DNA of 64,000 nt. It comes from Pseudomonadales bacterium (GTDB taxonomy: Bacteria > Pseudomonadota > Gammaproteobacteria > Pseudomonadales > Pseudohongiellaceae). Where the stretch lies: the NCBI GenBank assembly GCA_024234395.1, contig JACKOH010000002.1:1240001-1304000 (forward strand), given 5' to 3'. The position numbers were made by a program, and so were the translations under genes. The notes beneath the pieces were generated by a model. It did not search any database. It saw only the letters and a list, made by a program, of their open reading frames with translations, and had not been told where the DNA came from. This document shows positions 17,439 through 26,384 of this stretch, piece after piece. Numbering within the stretch: position 1 is the first letter of the stretch; every line of letters starts with the position of its first letter.

Positions 17439-17875
17439 TCACGGCGCCTGCCCGGCAGGGCGAGGTCGGCGGGCAGGCGGCAAAGGCGGCCCTGCCCGGT
17501 TGACAGTCTGTTCCTGTCGGGTTTGGCGAAGTTATAAGCCGCGGCGCGATGGCTGTGCGATCTGATCCAGATCGTGATTGCCACCGCCACCAGTCGACTG
17601 CCAGCCGCAGAGGTGCCGCTGTCGACCTGAACAAAACGGTAAACCGGACCCTCAGCGGCCCGGTTCAATCCGATGGGAACATAACGATCAGGCAGGCCAG
17701 CGTGCCAATTGTATTCTGCGTGCAGGCCGGGCTGACTTCAGTCGCACTGACGTTGCCTGCAACATAATAGAGCAGAAAGGCTGAAACGCGAGGCTGGGGC
17801 TTTCCGTGGTGGCCTGAATAGCGGAAGAATTTTTATCAATCTCCAGGGAAGGTCTTTGGATCAAGGGGTTATGTC
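17439..17875. other. 437-bp gap between flp and cpaB
   Basis: After the pilin hairpin (17445-17479) I see no supported gene. In many Tad loci a prepilin peptidase gene lies here; none does in this window. The last bases carry the cpaB ribosome site CAAGGGG. Confidence 0.45.
17445..17479 (+). terminator. Hairpin after flp (attenuator)
   Basis: CGCCTGCCC at 17445 pairs exactly with GGGCAGGCG at 17471, eight bases after the pilin stop. With no T-tract it probably acts as a partial terminator or protects the pilin mRNA 3' end. Confidence 0.55.
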
Positions 17876-18763
17876 ATGCGATACAGAGCACTGCTCCTGT
17901 TGCTCGTCGCCGTGGTACTGGGGTCGTTGGCGGCTTATCTGGTCAACAATATCGTCCAGCAGCAGGTTTCTCAGCCAGTGACCGAAGCTCAGGCAGCCGG
18001 TGTTCCCACCGTCATTGCCGTAACGGACCTTCCGGTCGGCCTGGCACTGGAACAGATCCATCTTCGGGTCATCGAGTTACCCGAAGAGGCGATCCCGGTT
18101 GGGGCTTTTCAGACAATTCCGGAGGTTCTGCAGGGTCCCGCACCGATCGTCCTGGTCAGCATGCGGGCTGGCGAGGTGGTACTTCCCGACAAACTCTCCA
18201 CCGGCATTGCCAGGCGAGGCCTGACTACCAGAATTCCCGATGGCGCGAGGGCGGTGTCCATTCCGGTTAACGAAGTGCGAGGTGTGGGCGGGTTTGTGCT
18301 GCCCGGTGACCGCGTCGATGTACTGCATACCACCTCCATTGGCCGGCGCGACGACCGGCCGGTTACCCGCACCCTGATACAGGACATGATGGTACTGGGT
18401 GTCGATCAGGTCAGCTCCGAGGCCACCGAAGAGCCGGTCGTGGTCAACGTGGTGACACTGCTGGCTGAACCGGAGCAGGCCAAGACTCTGACCCTGGCCC
18501 AGCGGGTTGGGGATCTGACTCTGCTGCTGCGTAACGAAGGCGATCGGAGTGAAGACGAATCTCCGACCATCGCACTGGACGATCTGTGGGAGTACGGCCC
18601 GGAGGATTTTGCGCCTCGCGCTGCGGCTCAAAGAAGCGGCAGGGGTGGTGCTGCAGCGGGCCAGTTACCGCCTAATCAGCGGGAGGTTCAGGTTATTCGA
18701 GGCCTGGAAGTGAGGGATCAGGCGGTCGACGCCGATTCCTTATCAGCTTCCTCGAACCGCTAA
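17876..18763 (+). CDS. cpaB: Flp pilus assembly protein CpaB/RcpC
   Basis: 295 residues. One N-terminal membrane helix (~5-25) followed by a SAF/AFP-like domain (about 40-110, with VTDLPVGLALEQIHLRVIEL) and the CpaB/RcpC domain with PDGARAVSIPVNEVRGVGGF (~120-140) and LPGDRVDVL. RcpC/CpaB is a periplasmic component linked to the secretin. The C-terminal ~40 residues are low-complexity and poorly conserved. First of the long co-directional Tad cluster; its stop is at 18761-18763, just ahead of the secretin gene. Confidence 0.9.
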   Translation: MRYRALLLLLVAVVLGSLAAYLVNNIVQQQVSQPVTEAQAAGVPTVIAVTDLPVGLALEQIHLRVIELPEEAIPVGAFQTIPEVLQGPAPIVLVSMRAGEVVLPDKLSTGIARRGLTTRIPDGARAVSIPVNEVRGVGGFVLPGDRVDVLHTTSIGRRDDRPVTRTLIQDMMVLGVDQVSSEATEEPVVVNVVTLLAEPEQAKTLTLAQRVGDLTLLLRNEGDRSEDESPTIALDDLWEYGPEDFAPRAAAQRSGRGGAAAGQLPPNQREVQVIRGLEVRDQAVDADSLSASSNR

Positions 18764-18798
18764 TGCAGGCAATCAGATTGCGCACCAAGGAGATACCC

Positions 18799-20199
18799 AT
18801 GTTTGCCACACTAAAAGATTCCCTTGCTGTCTGCAGCCGTGGCCTGGTCGCCACGCTCTTGCTGCTGAGCGTAGGAACGGCGCAGGCTCAACAGACTTAT
18901 ACCCTGGGCCTGGACGGCGGTCAGGTGGAAGAGATGAGTCTGCCGGTCGGCAAGTCGCAGATTATTCAGTCGGATCAGCCCCTTTCCCAGGTGGTGGTGG
19001 GTAATCCGAATGTTGCCGATGTCAATCTGCTGAATGAAAACCAGTTTCTGGTGGTAGGCCGGGAACCGGGTATCACCAACCTGGCGTTTCGCGATACAAA
19101 TGACCGGATCATCGCCATCCTGGACCTGGTAGTTGGTTACGATCTGGTGGCGATCCGCCGCAAGCTCAATGATATTCTGCCGGATGAGCGCGGCCTCCAG
19201 GTTACTTCGGCCAATGGCCGGGTAGTAATCAGTGGCCAGGTTTCCAGCGCCATGGCCCAGGATGCCGTACTGGCAGTCACCAACACGTTTGTCGGTTCCA
19301 GTTCCCTGGTGAACCTGCTGGAGGTCGGAGGCGGGCAGCAGGTCATGCTGGAAGCCAGGATCGCCGAAGTCAATCGGACCCGGGTTCGCGACCTGGGTGT
19401 TTCCACCGACCTGCTCGGTGGTGCCGGTCAGGAGACCGGCCTGGAAATTATTACCGGCAATCCGATCCAGAATGCGTTTGGCGGCGTGTTCGTGAACAAC
19501 ACCAGCATTTCCGATTCACTCAACGTCGCTCTCACAGCGCTGGTACAGGAAGGGGCCGCGCAGGTGTTGGCCGAGCCCAATATCGTCGCTCTGTCCGGAC
19601 AGGAGGCCAGTTTTCTGGCGGGTGGCGAATTTCCGATCCCGGTAGCCCAGGGTGGTGCGTTCGCCGGTGCCATCACCATCCAGTATCGCGAATTCGGCGT
19701 CGGTCTGGAGTTCCTTCCCACGGTACTGTCTTCGGATCGCATCAACCTGCAGTTGACTACTGAAGTCTCGGACCTGGATATCACCTCCGGTACCAGCGTG
19801 CTGGGGACCAATGTGCCGGGAATCCGCACCCGACGGGTTTCCACCTCAATTGAACTGGGCGACGGAAACAGTTTCGCCATCGCCGGCCTGTTGCAGAACA
19901 ATATCGCTTCGCTGGTCAGCGAATTTCCGGGACTGGGCGCGATTCCCATACTTGGGGCCCTGTTCCGCAACAACGAATTCAACCGGGACGAGACGGAACT
20001 GGTCATCGTGGTGACGCCGCGACTGGTGTCTTCGGTGGATCGCAATGCCATCGCGCTGCCAACTGACAATTTCCGTCCACCCAGTGCCTACGACCAGATT
20101 CTGCAGGGCCGTACCGAGGCCCCGGATCCGGATGCCGGACCGCAGACTACAAGCAGTGAAGAACAGGGTCTCGATGGTGCCCAGGGCCATCAGTTCTAA
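18799..20199 (+). CDS. cpaC: Tad pilus secretin CpaC/RcpA
   Basis: 466 residues from the ATG at 18799, chosen for its AAGGAGA ribosome site 6 bases upstream and the signal peptide that follows (ends GTAQAQQ). The N-terminal pilus-secretin domain (~residues 35-105, with KSQIIQSDQPLSQVVVGNP) is followed by a BON-like domain (~125-180) and the type II/III secretin domain (~200-425, with VLAEPNIVALSGQEASFLAG and ELVIVVTPRLV). It forms the outer-membrane channel for the pilus. The C-terminal tail is short and acidic. Confidence 0.93.
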   Translation: MFATLKDSLAVCSRGLVATLLLLSVGTAQAQQTYTLGLDGGQVEEMSLPVGKSQIIQSDQPLSQVVVGNPNVADVNLLNENQFLVVGREPGITNLAFRDTNDRIIAILDLVVGYDLVAIRRKLNDILPDERGLQVTSANGRVVISGQVSSAMAQDAVLAVTNTFVGSSSLVNLLEVGGGQQVMLEARIAEVNRTRVRDLGVSTDLLGGAGQETGLEIITGNPIQNAFGGVFVNNTSISDSLNVALTALVQEGAAQVLAEPNIVALSGQEASFLAGGEFPIPVAQGGAFAGAITIQYREFGVGLEFLPTVLSSDRINLQLTTEVSDLDITSGTSVLGTNVPGIRTRRVSTSIELGDGNSFAIAGLLQNNIASLVSEFPGLGAIPILGALFRNNEFNRDETELVIVVTPRLVSSVDRNAIALPTDNFRPPSAYDQILQGRTEAPDPDAGPQTTSSEEQGLDGAQGHQF

Positions 20200-20211
20200 C
20201 AGGAGAACAGC

Positions 20212-20472
20212 ATGTTCAAACAACTAGTCGCAAGCGCATCGATATTTACCCTGCTGGCTGCCTGCCAGAGTGGCACGGAGCCGAATATCAACGAGGATTT
20301 CGGCAATGCTGTTCGGCAGAACGTGGCCATTCAGACTTTGAACCCCGATGCCGGCGGATCCGATGACTCCGCCAGCCTGGATGGCCCCAGGGCCGAACAG
20401 GCGGTCGACAGGATGCGAAACCGCAGTAACCAGGTTCAGAACGCCAGCCTGATCCAGGGTGTGGCCAACTGA
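20212..20472 (+). CDS. Small Tad-locus lipoprotein
   Basis: 86 residues with lipobox LLAAC (Cys18) and a strong AGGAG site. The mature part contains FGNAVRQNVAIQTLNPDAG and a DGPRAEQAVDRMR segment, a pattern found in small lipoproteins of Tad loci in the position of CpaD/TadD-like pilotins. It lies 12 bases after the secretin gene, so a role in secretin assembly or outer-membrane targeting is likely but inferred. Confidence 0.75.
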   Translation: MFKQLVASASIFTLLAACQSGTEPNINEDFGNAVRQNVAIQTLNPDAGGSDDSASLDGPRAEQAVDRMRNRSNQVQNASLIQGVAN

Positions 20473-20480
20473 GCTGCAGG

Positions 20481-21926
20481 ATGGAAGCCATGTGGTCACA
20501 GCGAAAAACGCAGCGCGGGGCCTACCTGATCGTCGCCTCGATACTGACAGTGGTGCTGCTGGCATTCGGAGCGCTGGCTCTGGATCTGGGGCGGCTGTTT
20601 GTGCTGCGTTCGCAGATGCAGAACGGAGTCGACGCGGCCGCGCTGGCTGCTGCCGCGGAACTCAGTCGCAACGCCGGTGCCCAGGCAAGGGCGGAACAGG
20701 CCGCCCGCGAAGTGTTGGAATACGACAGTGGCTTTGCCGAAGTGACAGACTTGCTGGGTACCAACATTACTGTCGAGTTTTTCTGTGCCATCGGGTCGGC
20801 CTACGACCCGGATCCCGCGTCGGTCTTTGAATTTGTACCCAGATTCTGCCCCGAGGCCGTAGTCGACGAAAGGTATTATCCGGCCGGGACCGGGTACGAT
20901 GTACAGTCCCATTATGTGCGTGTCACCATGGATCAGTCGGTCGATGGCGACGCTTATTCGATTCCCTTGTATTTCCTCCCGATCCTGAGTCTGTTCGGTC
21001 TCAATGTCGATACCCAGAGTTTTCTGCAGGCCACGGCCCTGGCGGGTCGGAATTACAATTACTGTGAATACCCGCCATTGATGATGTGCAACCCATTCGA
21101 GGCGGCGGGCCAGGCATTCGATGATGTGATGAACGAGGGAGATCAGATTCTGCTGGCAGATCAGGGGCCCGGTAGCAACTGGGTACCAGGTGATGTTGGT
21201 TTCCTGTCGCTGTTCGGTCTGACTGGCGCCGATGCAATCGCTGACTATCTGGCCGATGAAGGCTCAGTGGGTTGCACACCTCCGATATTCACTACTGAGC
21301 CGGGCCAGATGACTCAGCGAACCCGGCGTGCAATCAACACCCGCTTCGATCAGTACTCCAATCCTGGCTTTGCCGGCACCAGTGCGACTTATCCGCCTGC
21401 ACCCGATGTGATCGACTACCCTGTCGATACGACTTTTCGAGCGTCACCCGCCGATAAATTCGGTTTGGGCGACTGGGACCGGACAACCTACTGGAATACC
21501 TATCATTCCTGGCAGACCTGGGGGCCTTCGTTTCCCGCCGGCCCCCCCGGCTATGCCAGCATGTCCCGCTACGACATGTACGAGTGGGAAATCGACAACA
21601 ATTATCTGCCCAGCCGGAATCCACTGCAGCTGTATCCTGCCGGTACCGATGACACAGACTACGACGGAATTCCTGATCCCAATCACGTGTCGTCAGGGAC
21701 CGTTAAGGGGCGCCGGGTCCTGAACGTTGCAGTAGTCAACTGTATAGCCCAGGATCTAAATGGGCGTGAAACATTCACCATGTTCGGGCGTGAAGGCTTC
21801 GCCAAAATTTTCCTGACGGAGTCCTCGAAAGCACCACCGGAACGCAAAATATGGGGAGAATATATCGGTTGGACGACGCCCGGGGCGGACTCCAACATTC
21901 TCATCGATGTACAGTTGTATGAGTAG
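20481..21926 (+). CDS. TadG-like pilus assembly protein
   Basis: 481 residues. The N-terminus RGAYLIVASILTVVLLAFGA is a pilin-like leader/membrane segment, followed by the Flp-pilus TadG N-terminal pattern ALDLGRLFVLRSQMQNGVDA and an Ala-rich helix. The long remainder (residues ~90-480) is periplasmic, with few regular domains and several Cys. Such proteins are minor pilins or anchors in Tad machines. ATG codons at 20481 and 20490 are both possible. The stop overlaps the start of the next small ORF. Confidence 0.82.
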   Translation: MEAMWSQRKTQRGAYLIVASILTVVLLAFGALALDLGRLFVLRSQMQNGVDAAALAAAAELSRNAGAQARAEQAAREVLEYDSGFAEVTDLLGTNITVEFFCAIGSAYDPDPASVFEFVPRFCPEAVVDERYYPAGTGYDVQSHYVRVTMDQSVDGDAYSIPLYFLPILSLFGLNVDTQSFLQATALAGRNYNYCEYPPLMMCNPFEAAGQAFDDVMNEGDQILLADQGPGSNWVPGDVGFLSLFGLTGADAIADYLADEGSVGCTPPIFTTEPGQMTQRTRRAINTRFDQYSNPGFAGTSATYPPAPDVIDYPVDTTFRASPADKFGLGDWDRTTYWNTYHSWQTWGPSFPAGPPGYASMSRYDMYEWEIDNNYLPSRNPLQLYPAGTDDTDYDGIPDPNHVSSGTVKGRRVLNVAVVNCIAQDLNGRETFTMFGREGFAKIFLTESSKAPPERKIWGEYIGWTTPGADSNILIDVQLYE

Positions 21927-22227
21927 CCAGGCAATTCGGTTCGACCCAATCGGGCAATGGAGAGCTCCGCTACTGAAAATGGCTATTTTACTGCCATTGC
22001 TACTGTTTAACTTGCCAGGTCTGAATGAGTCAAGAGAAATGACAATTGATGCCCGGGCAGCTCCGTATACCTGTCAAGACAATGTCCGAAATGACCTCAC
22101 ATGGACCGCGTGTTTGATTTTAGTGCAGGAACCGTGTGCAGTCGTGACCTGTGATGCGCTGGTGCCGTTCTCTCAGGAAGGGCCGAAAGTTTTGGGCGCC
22201 CAGGCCGAGGAACACTACATTGGTTAG
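21919..22227 (+). CDS. Putative small exported protein with four Cys in the Tad locus
   Basis: 102 residues starting at an ATG that overlaps the end of the TadG-like gene (ATGAGTAG) and ending inside the start of tadE, so it fills the gap exactly. It has one hydrophobic segment (LLKMAILLPLLLFNLPG, ~20-36) and a short mature part with four Cys in the pattern TCQD...TACL...EPCAVVTC. I recognise no family. The tight fit and Cys pattern argue for a real, possibly disulfide-bonded protein; the weak ribosome site argues for caution. Confidence 0.45.
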   Translation: MSSQAIRFDPIGQWRAPLLKMAILLPLLLFNLPGLNESREMTIDARAAPYTCQDNVRNDLTWTACLILVQEPCAVVTCDALVPFSQEGPKVLGAQAEEHYIG

Positions 22228-22777
22228 TAACAGGAAAGCGGTCCAAAGTTCGCAGCGGGGTGCTGTTCTGGTGGAATTTGCCATTACCGTTTCCCTGTTC
22301 CTGCTGCTGGTTCTGGGGATCATGGAATTCGTCATACTTTTGTTTGATATGGCGCGGGCTAATGAAATGACACGACAGATCAGCCGGCTGGCGATCACCG
22401 CCGATCCGGTCTGTAACATCTGGGGAACGGAGTGTGGAAGTACGCTCGTTTGTCCAGGCGGGGTGGTGACGGTCGCACTCAGTGATGTGAATACCACTGC
22501 GCCAAGCGGTTCCGATCCTGGCCCGACGGGATACCGTATGCTGCAGAGGGCGCAGATGTTTCTACCTGATGTCGAGGCGAGCCAGATCGGCGTGTCGTAT
22601 TCCTGTTCGGATACCGGTAATCCATTACGACCGCGACCAATACCACTGGTGACAGTCAGATTGCAGAATTACACCCACCCGTTCGTGATTGGGAGCTTTC
22701 TGGGGTTGGGCACCGGGTTCAACTTTCCGGCGTTTGAAGTCACCCGTCTGGGTGAGGATTTGTACACAGAGGGATAA
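22220..22777 (+). CDS. TadE-like pseudopilin
   Basis: 185 residues from a TTG at 22220 (GAGG site 8 bases upstream); the frame is open further upstream to an ATG at 22151, but the pilin-like leader starts here: SSQRGAVLVEFAITVSLFLL. Gly-Ala-x-x-x-Glu-Phe is the TadE signature for the prepilin peptidase. The mature part has three or four Cys (residues ~70-130). TadE is a minor pseudopilin needed for Flp pilus assembly. It overlaps the preceding small ORF by 8 bases. Confidence 0.85.
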   Translation: MVSNRKAVQSSQRGAVLVEFAITVSLFLLLVLGIMEFVILLFDMARANEMTRQISRLAITADPVCNIWGTECGSTLVCPGGVVTVALSDVNTTAPSGSDPGPTGYRMLQRAQMFLPDVEASQIGVSYSCSDTGNPLRPRPIPLVTVRLQNYTHPFVIGSFLGLGTGFNFPAFEVTRLGEDLYTEG

Positions 22778-22779
22778 AC

Positions 22780-24021
22780 GTGAATAACGCAAGTCGCGAC
22801 GAAATCAGTGATGATGCGGTGAAGATCCAGCTCAATGTGCTGGTGCTTGCTATTTCCACCCAGACCGCCGCTGATCTGGAGAAGGCGCTGGGCCATATTC
22901 GATCGTTGCAGTATCGAATCACCAAGCCGGAGATTTCCAGGCCGCTGCGCGAGAACTTGAGCGGCCGCGCTGGCGAAATGCCGGACGTGGTGATTCTCGA
23001 GATTGACGGCCATAAGGAAGAGGCACTGGAAGATATCCGCCGGTTTGTAGAAGAGTTCGGTCAGCAGACCGAGGTCTTCGCCACCTTTCCTCGCTCCGAA
23101 CTGGCCATGATGCCGGCGCTGATGCGCAGTGGAGTAAGGGATGTGCTGCCGTTACCGCTGAGTCAGCAGGACCTGGTAGTCGCATTGACGAATTCCCTGG
23201 CGCGACATCGTAAGTCATTGCATCGGGCCAGGGACAACAAAGGTGCAGTGGTGTCGTTTCTGAATACCCGCAGTGGTGCGGGCGGACCATTCGTGGCGGC
23301 CAATCTGGCCTACTCGTTGCAATTCGAGTTCGAGCGCAAAGTGGCGCTGATCGACCTGGATATTCAGTTTGGCACCGTGGCCTATGACTTCGATATCAAG
23401 TCGGACGGGGGCATCGTCGAGGCATTGCGCAGTCCCGGCCGCATAGACAGCGTTTTCGTGGAAGCGTTGATGTCGCGTCATTCCAGCGGTGTCGACGTGC
23501 TGGCCTCGCCGGCCGACCTGACGCCCTGGGACGGTCTGTCCGATCGCGCGTTGACGCGCCTGATCTCGGTGCTGACGCAGAAATACGATCACGTGGTGAT
23601 CAATCTGCCGGTACTGATCAACGACGTGGTGGAGCAGGCCCTGGCGTTGTCCAATCCTGTTTACCTGGTAACCCAGGGGACCATTTCCATGTTGCGCAAT
23701 CTCAACATGGTATTGCACCGACTGCCGAAACGCGGCATCCCTTTACAGAATATCGAGATCATTCTGAACCGGGCCGGTTCGCTGGACAAGGACATCAAGA
23801 ACGTGGATCTGGAAAAACTGATCCGCGATCTGCCGTTGCACCGGGTACGCAGTGACTTCAAGCTGGTGATGAAAGCCGAAAACGAGGGCAAGGCAGCCTG
23901 TGAACTGGAGAGCAGAGCCGGGCTGGTAAAGGATATAAGATCGATAGCAGAACATCTGCTCAGTTATGACAAGGACTACGAGGCTGACGACAAGCAGGTC
24001 AAGCGACGCTGGTTTTCGTAA
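22780..24021 (+). CDS. cpaE: CpaE/TadZ-like pilus localisation ATPase with atypical P-loop
   Basis: 413 residues, GTG start. An N-terminal receiver-like domain (~15-135, with VVILEIDGHKEEALEDIRRF) is followed by a MinD/ParA-like domain (~145-400). The normal deviant Walker A (KGGxGKT) is replaced by TRSGAGGPFVAANLA (~163-177): the signature Lys and the GKT are gone, although the Walker A' region KVALIDLDIQFG (~187-198) is kept. TadZ proteins place the Tad machine at the cell pole; some are known to have poor or absent ATPase activity. It lies between tadE and tadA in the operon. Confidence 0.88.
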   Translation: MNNASRDEISDDAVKIQLNVLVLAISTQTAADLEKALGHIRSLQYRITKPEISRPLRENLSGRAGEMPDVVILEIDGHKEEALEDIRRFVEEFGQQTEVFATFPRSELAMMPALMRSGVRDVLPLPLSQQDLVVALTNSLARHRKSLHRARDNKGAVVSFLNTRSGAGGPFVAANLAYSLQFEFERKVALIDLDIQFGTVAYDFDIKSDGGIVEALRSPGRIDSVFVEALMSRHSSGVDVLASPADLTPWDGLSDRALTRLISVLTQKYDHVVINLPVLINDVVEQALALSNPVYLVTQGTISMLRNLNMVLHRLPKRGIPLQNIEIILNRAGSLDKDIKNVDLEKLIRDLPLHRVRSDFKLVMKAENEGKAACELESRAGLVKDIRSIAEHLLSYDKDYEADDKQVKRRWFS

Positions 24022-24045
24022 TCGAGCTCTCTGGAGAAATTCACA

Positions 24046-25368
24046 ATGAACAGGAACCCGAAAGTAGCCACTCTGGAATCAGAAGATGTCTCTGAAGCAC
24101 GGAGTATTCTGCGCGCAGTCAAGGACCAGACCCATCGTGAGCTGTTGAACCGGATCGATCTGGAATTCATCGATCAGTTGAGCCGCGAGCAGGTCAATGC
24201 CCAGATTGCGGAAGTGGCCAGGCAGATCATGAACGAGCGCCAGGTCCGTCTCAACAGTCGTGAACGGGAACTGGTGATAAAGCAGATCCAGGACGAGGTG
24301 ATGGGGCTGGGTCCCATAGAGCCCTTGCTGGCAGATCCCAGTGTGTCGGATATTCTGGTCAACACCTGGCGGCAGGTTTACGTGGAACGGCACGGTAAAC
24401 TGGAATTAACCGATGTGCAGTTCCAGAATGATGGACACCTGATGCGGGTGATCGACAAGATTGCCAGTGCCGTGGGTCGCCGGGTGGATGAATCTTCTCC
24501 TATGGTGGACGCACGCCTGGAGGACGGCTCTCGGGTAAACGTGATCATCCCTCCCGCCTCGGTGGACGGACCGATTCTCTCCATACGTAAATTCAGCGTC
24601 GATCCGCTGGTAATGGACGACCTGGTAGGGCTGAAAACCCTGACGCCGCCAATGGCACAGTTTCTCAGCGCCGCCGTGAGGTCCCGGGTAAACGTTCTGA
24701 TTTCAGGGGGCACCGGCTCCGGTAAGACAACCCTGCTCAATGCTTTGTCCGGGTACATTCCCGACGACGAACGGGTCGTGACCATTGAGGACTCAGCAGA
24801 ACTGCAACTGCAACGGGCGCATGTGGTGCGGCTGGAAACCAGGCCACCCAATATCGAGGGCGAGGGGGAGATCACCCAGCGTGAGCTGGTCAACAACTCG
24901 CTGCGTATGCGTCCCGACCGGATCATCGTAGGTGAGGTGCGTGGCGCAGAAGCACTGGACATGCTGCAGGCAATGAACACCGGCCACGACGGCTCCATGA
25001 CCACCATCCACGCCAACTCGCCGAGGGATGCCTTGACCCGACTGGAACACATGGTAGGAATGAGCGGGGTAGCTATCCCCGCCACCGTCATCCGGCAGCA
25101 GATAGCAGCCGCGATCAACCTGCTGGTGGATCAGGAACGGCTCTTGGATGGTCGCCGGGTCATCACCAGTATACAGGAGATTACCGGCATGGAAGGCGAC
25201 GTGGTGGAGATGCAGGAAATCTTTCTCTACAAAAAGCGAACGGTAGACGAGCAGGGCAGAGTGGTTGGACATTTCCATCCTACCGGTATCCGGCCCAAGA
25301 TCGTGAAGCAGATTGCCGAATACGGCATCGATCTGGACCCAGACCTGTTCGATCCCAACAAGTTTTAA
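24046..25368 (+). CDS. tadA: Tad pilus secretion ATPase TadA/CpaF
   Basis: 440 residues. VirB11/GspE-type ATPase: Walker A GGTGSGKTTL (~222-231), Asp box VTIEDSAELQLQ (~244-255), Walker B region RIIVGEVRGAEALDML (~288-303) and His box TGHDGSMTTIHANSP (~307-321) are all intact. The N-terminal ~150 residues are the CpaF-type regulatory part. It powers both assembly and retraction of Tad pili from the cytoplasmic side. Located 24 bases after the cpaE stop. Confidence 0.95.
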   Translation: MNRNPKVATLESEDVSEARSILRAVKDQTHRELLNRIDLEFIDQLSREQVNAQIAEVARQIMNERQVRLNSRERELVIKQIQDEVMGLGPIEPLLADPSVSDILVNTWRQVYVERHGKLELTDVQFQNDGHLMRVIDKIASAVGRRVDESSPMVDARLEDGSRVNVIIPPASVDGPILSIRKFSVDPLVMDDLVGLKTLTPPMAQFLSAAVRSRVNVLISGGTGSGKTTLLNALSGYIPDDERVVTIEDSAELQLQRAHVVRLETRPPNIEGEGEITQRELVNNSLRMRPDRIIVGEVRGAEALDMLQAMNTGHDGSMTTIHANSPRDALTRLEHMVGMSGVAIPATVIRQQIAAAINLLVDQERLLDGRRVITSIQEITGMEGDVVEMQEIFLYKKRTVDEQGRVVGHFHPTGIRPKIVKQIAEYGIDLDPDLFDPNKF

Positions 25369-25386
25369 GAATAAGGATGCATTCCC

Positions 25387-26373
25387 ATGAATCCGCTGCT
25401 TCAGAATCTGATACCCATTATAGTATTCCTTGCAATAATTCTGGTTGTCTACGGGGTCTATCTGTTCTGGGTTGCGGCGCAGAATTCTGGTTCGGAGCAG
25501 ATAAAGAACCGGATTCGCCGACTTTCGGCGGCGGCAGTTGAAGAATCTGAGGCCAGAAAATTTATTTCACTGGCCCGGCAGGAGGGCTTGTCCGGCATCG
25601 ATGCTGCACTGTTGCGTATGCCGCGCCTGCACAACCTGGATCGATTTCTTGAACAGGCCGGTGTGCGCTATGGGCCTGCAACCTATGTGTCGTTCTGCCT
25701 GGTGGCTGGAGTGGCCGGTGCAACCGCATCGTCATTGTTCTTTCGCGCTGCAGCCCTGTTACCGTTGGCAATCGGCTTCCTGCTGGGCGCCTTGATTCCG
25801 TGGCTGTTTCTTTCGCGCAAGCGACATCTGAGACGGGAGCGCCTGATCAAACAGATCCCCGATACGCTGGACTTTTTCGCACGAAGTCTGCGCGCCGGCA
25901 CCCCGTTCAGCGGTGCTATCAAGATCGCTTCCGAGGAAATGCCGCAACCGATCGCCGGTGAATTGGCCGTCACCTTTGACGAACTGAATTTCGGTCTGAA
26001 TTTTGACGAGGCGCTTCATAACCTGGCTGCCCGGGTCGATACAGAGGAGATACGTCTGTTTGTCACTGCAGTACTGGTGCAGAAGAACACGGGAGGTAAT
26101 CTGGCCGAACTGTTGAACCGTCTCAGCAAATTGTTGCGTGATCGAATCACGGCTTTTGGTGAGATAAAGATTCAGGCTGCCGAGATGCGTACCACGGCAC
26201 GGGTTCTGGTTTTCTTACCGTTCATAGTAGCCGCCATGTTACAGATTGTGAATCCGGATTACTTTCCGCTTATGCTGGAAAGCAGAATGGGACAGAACAT
26301 TATCATCATTCAGGTCGTATTGATGGCAATCGGCTATTACATAACTAACCGTATGGTATCTTTTCGCGTATAG
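25387..26373 (+). CDS. tadB: Tad inner-membrane platform protein TadB
   Basis: 328 residues. One N-terminal helix (~10-30), two adjacent helices around 95-140, a type II secretion F (GspF) domain (~155-290, with IPDTLDFFARSLRAGTPFSG) and C-terminal helices. With TadC it forms the inner-membrane platform on which TadA acts. Starts 18 bases after tadA. Confidence 0.93.
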   Translation: MNPLLQNLIPIIVFLAIILVVYGVYLFWVAAQNSGSEQIKNRIRRLSAAAVEESEARKFISLARQEGLSGIDAALLRMPRLHNLDRFLEQAGVRYGPATYVSFCLVAGVAGATASSLFFRAAALLPLAIGFLLGALIPWLFLSRKRHLRRERLIKQIPDTLDFFARSLRAGTPFSGAIKIASEEMPQPIAGELAVTFDELNFGLNFDEALHNLAARVDTEEIRLFVTAVLVQKNTGGNLAELLNRLSKLLRDRITAFGEIKIQAAEMRTTARVLVFLPFIVAAMLQIVNPDYFPLMLESRMGQNIIIIQVVLMAIGYYITNRMVSFRV

Positions 26374-26384
26374 AGGCAAGGTCT

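Noticed and set aside
17549..17767. 72-codon frame between flp and cpaB as a missing Tad component
   Set aside because: No membrane helices or peptidase motif expected for TadV/CpaA; no ribosome site.
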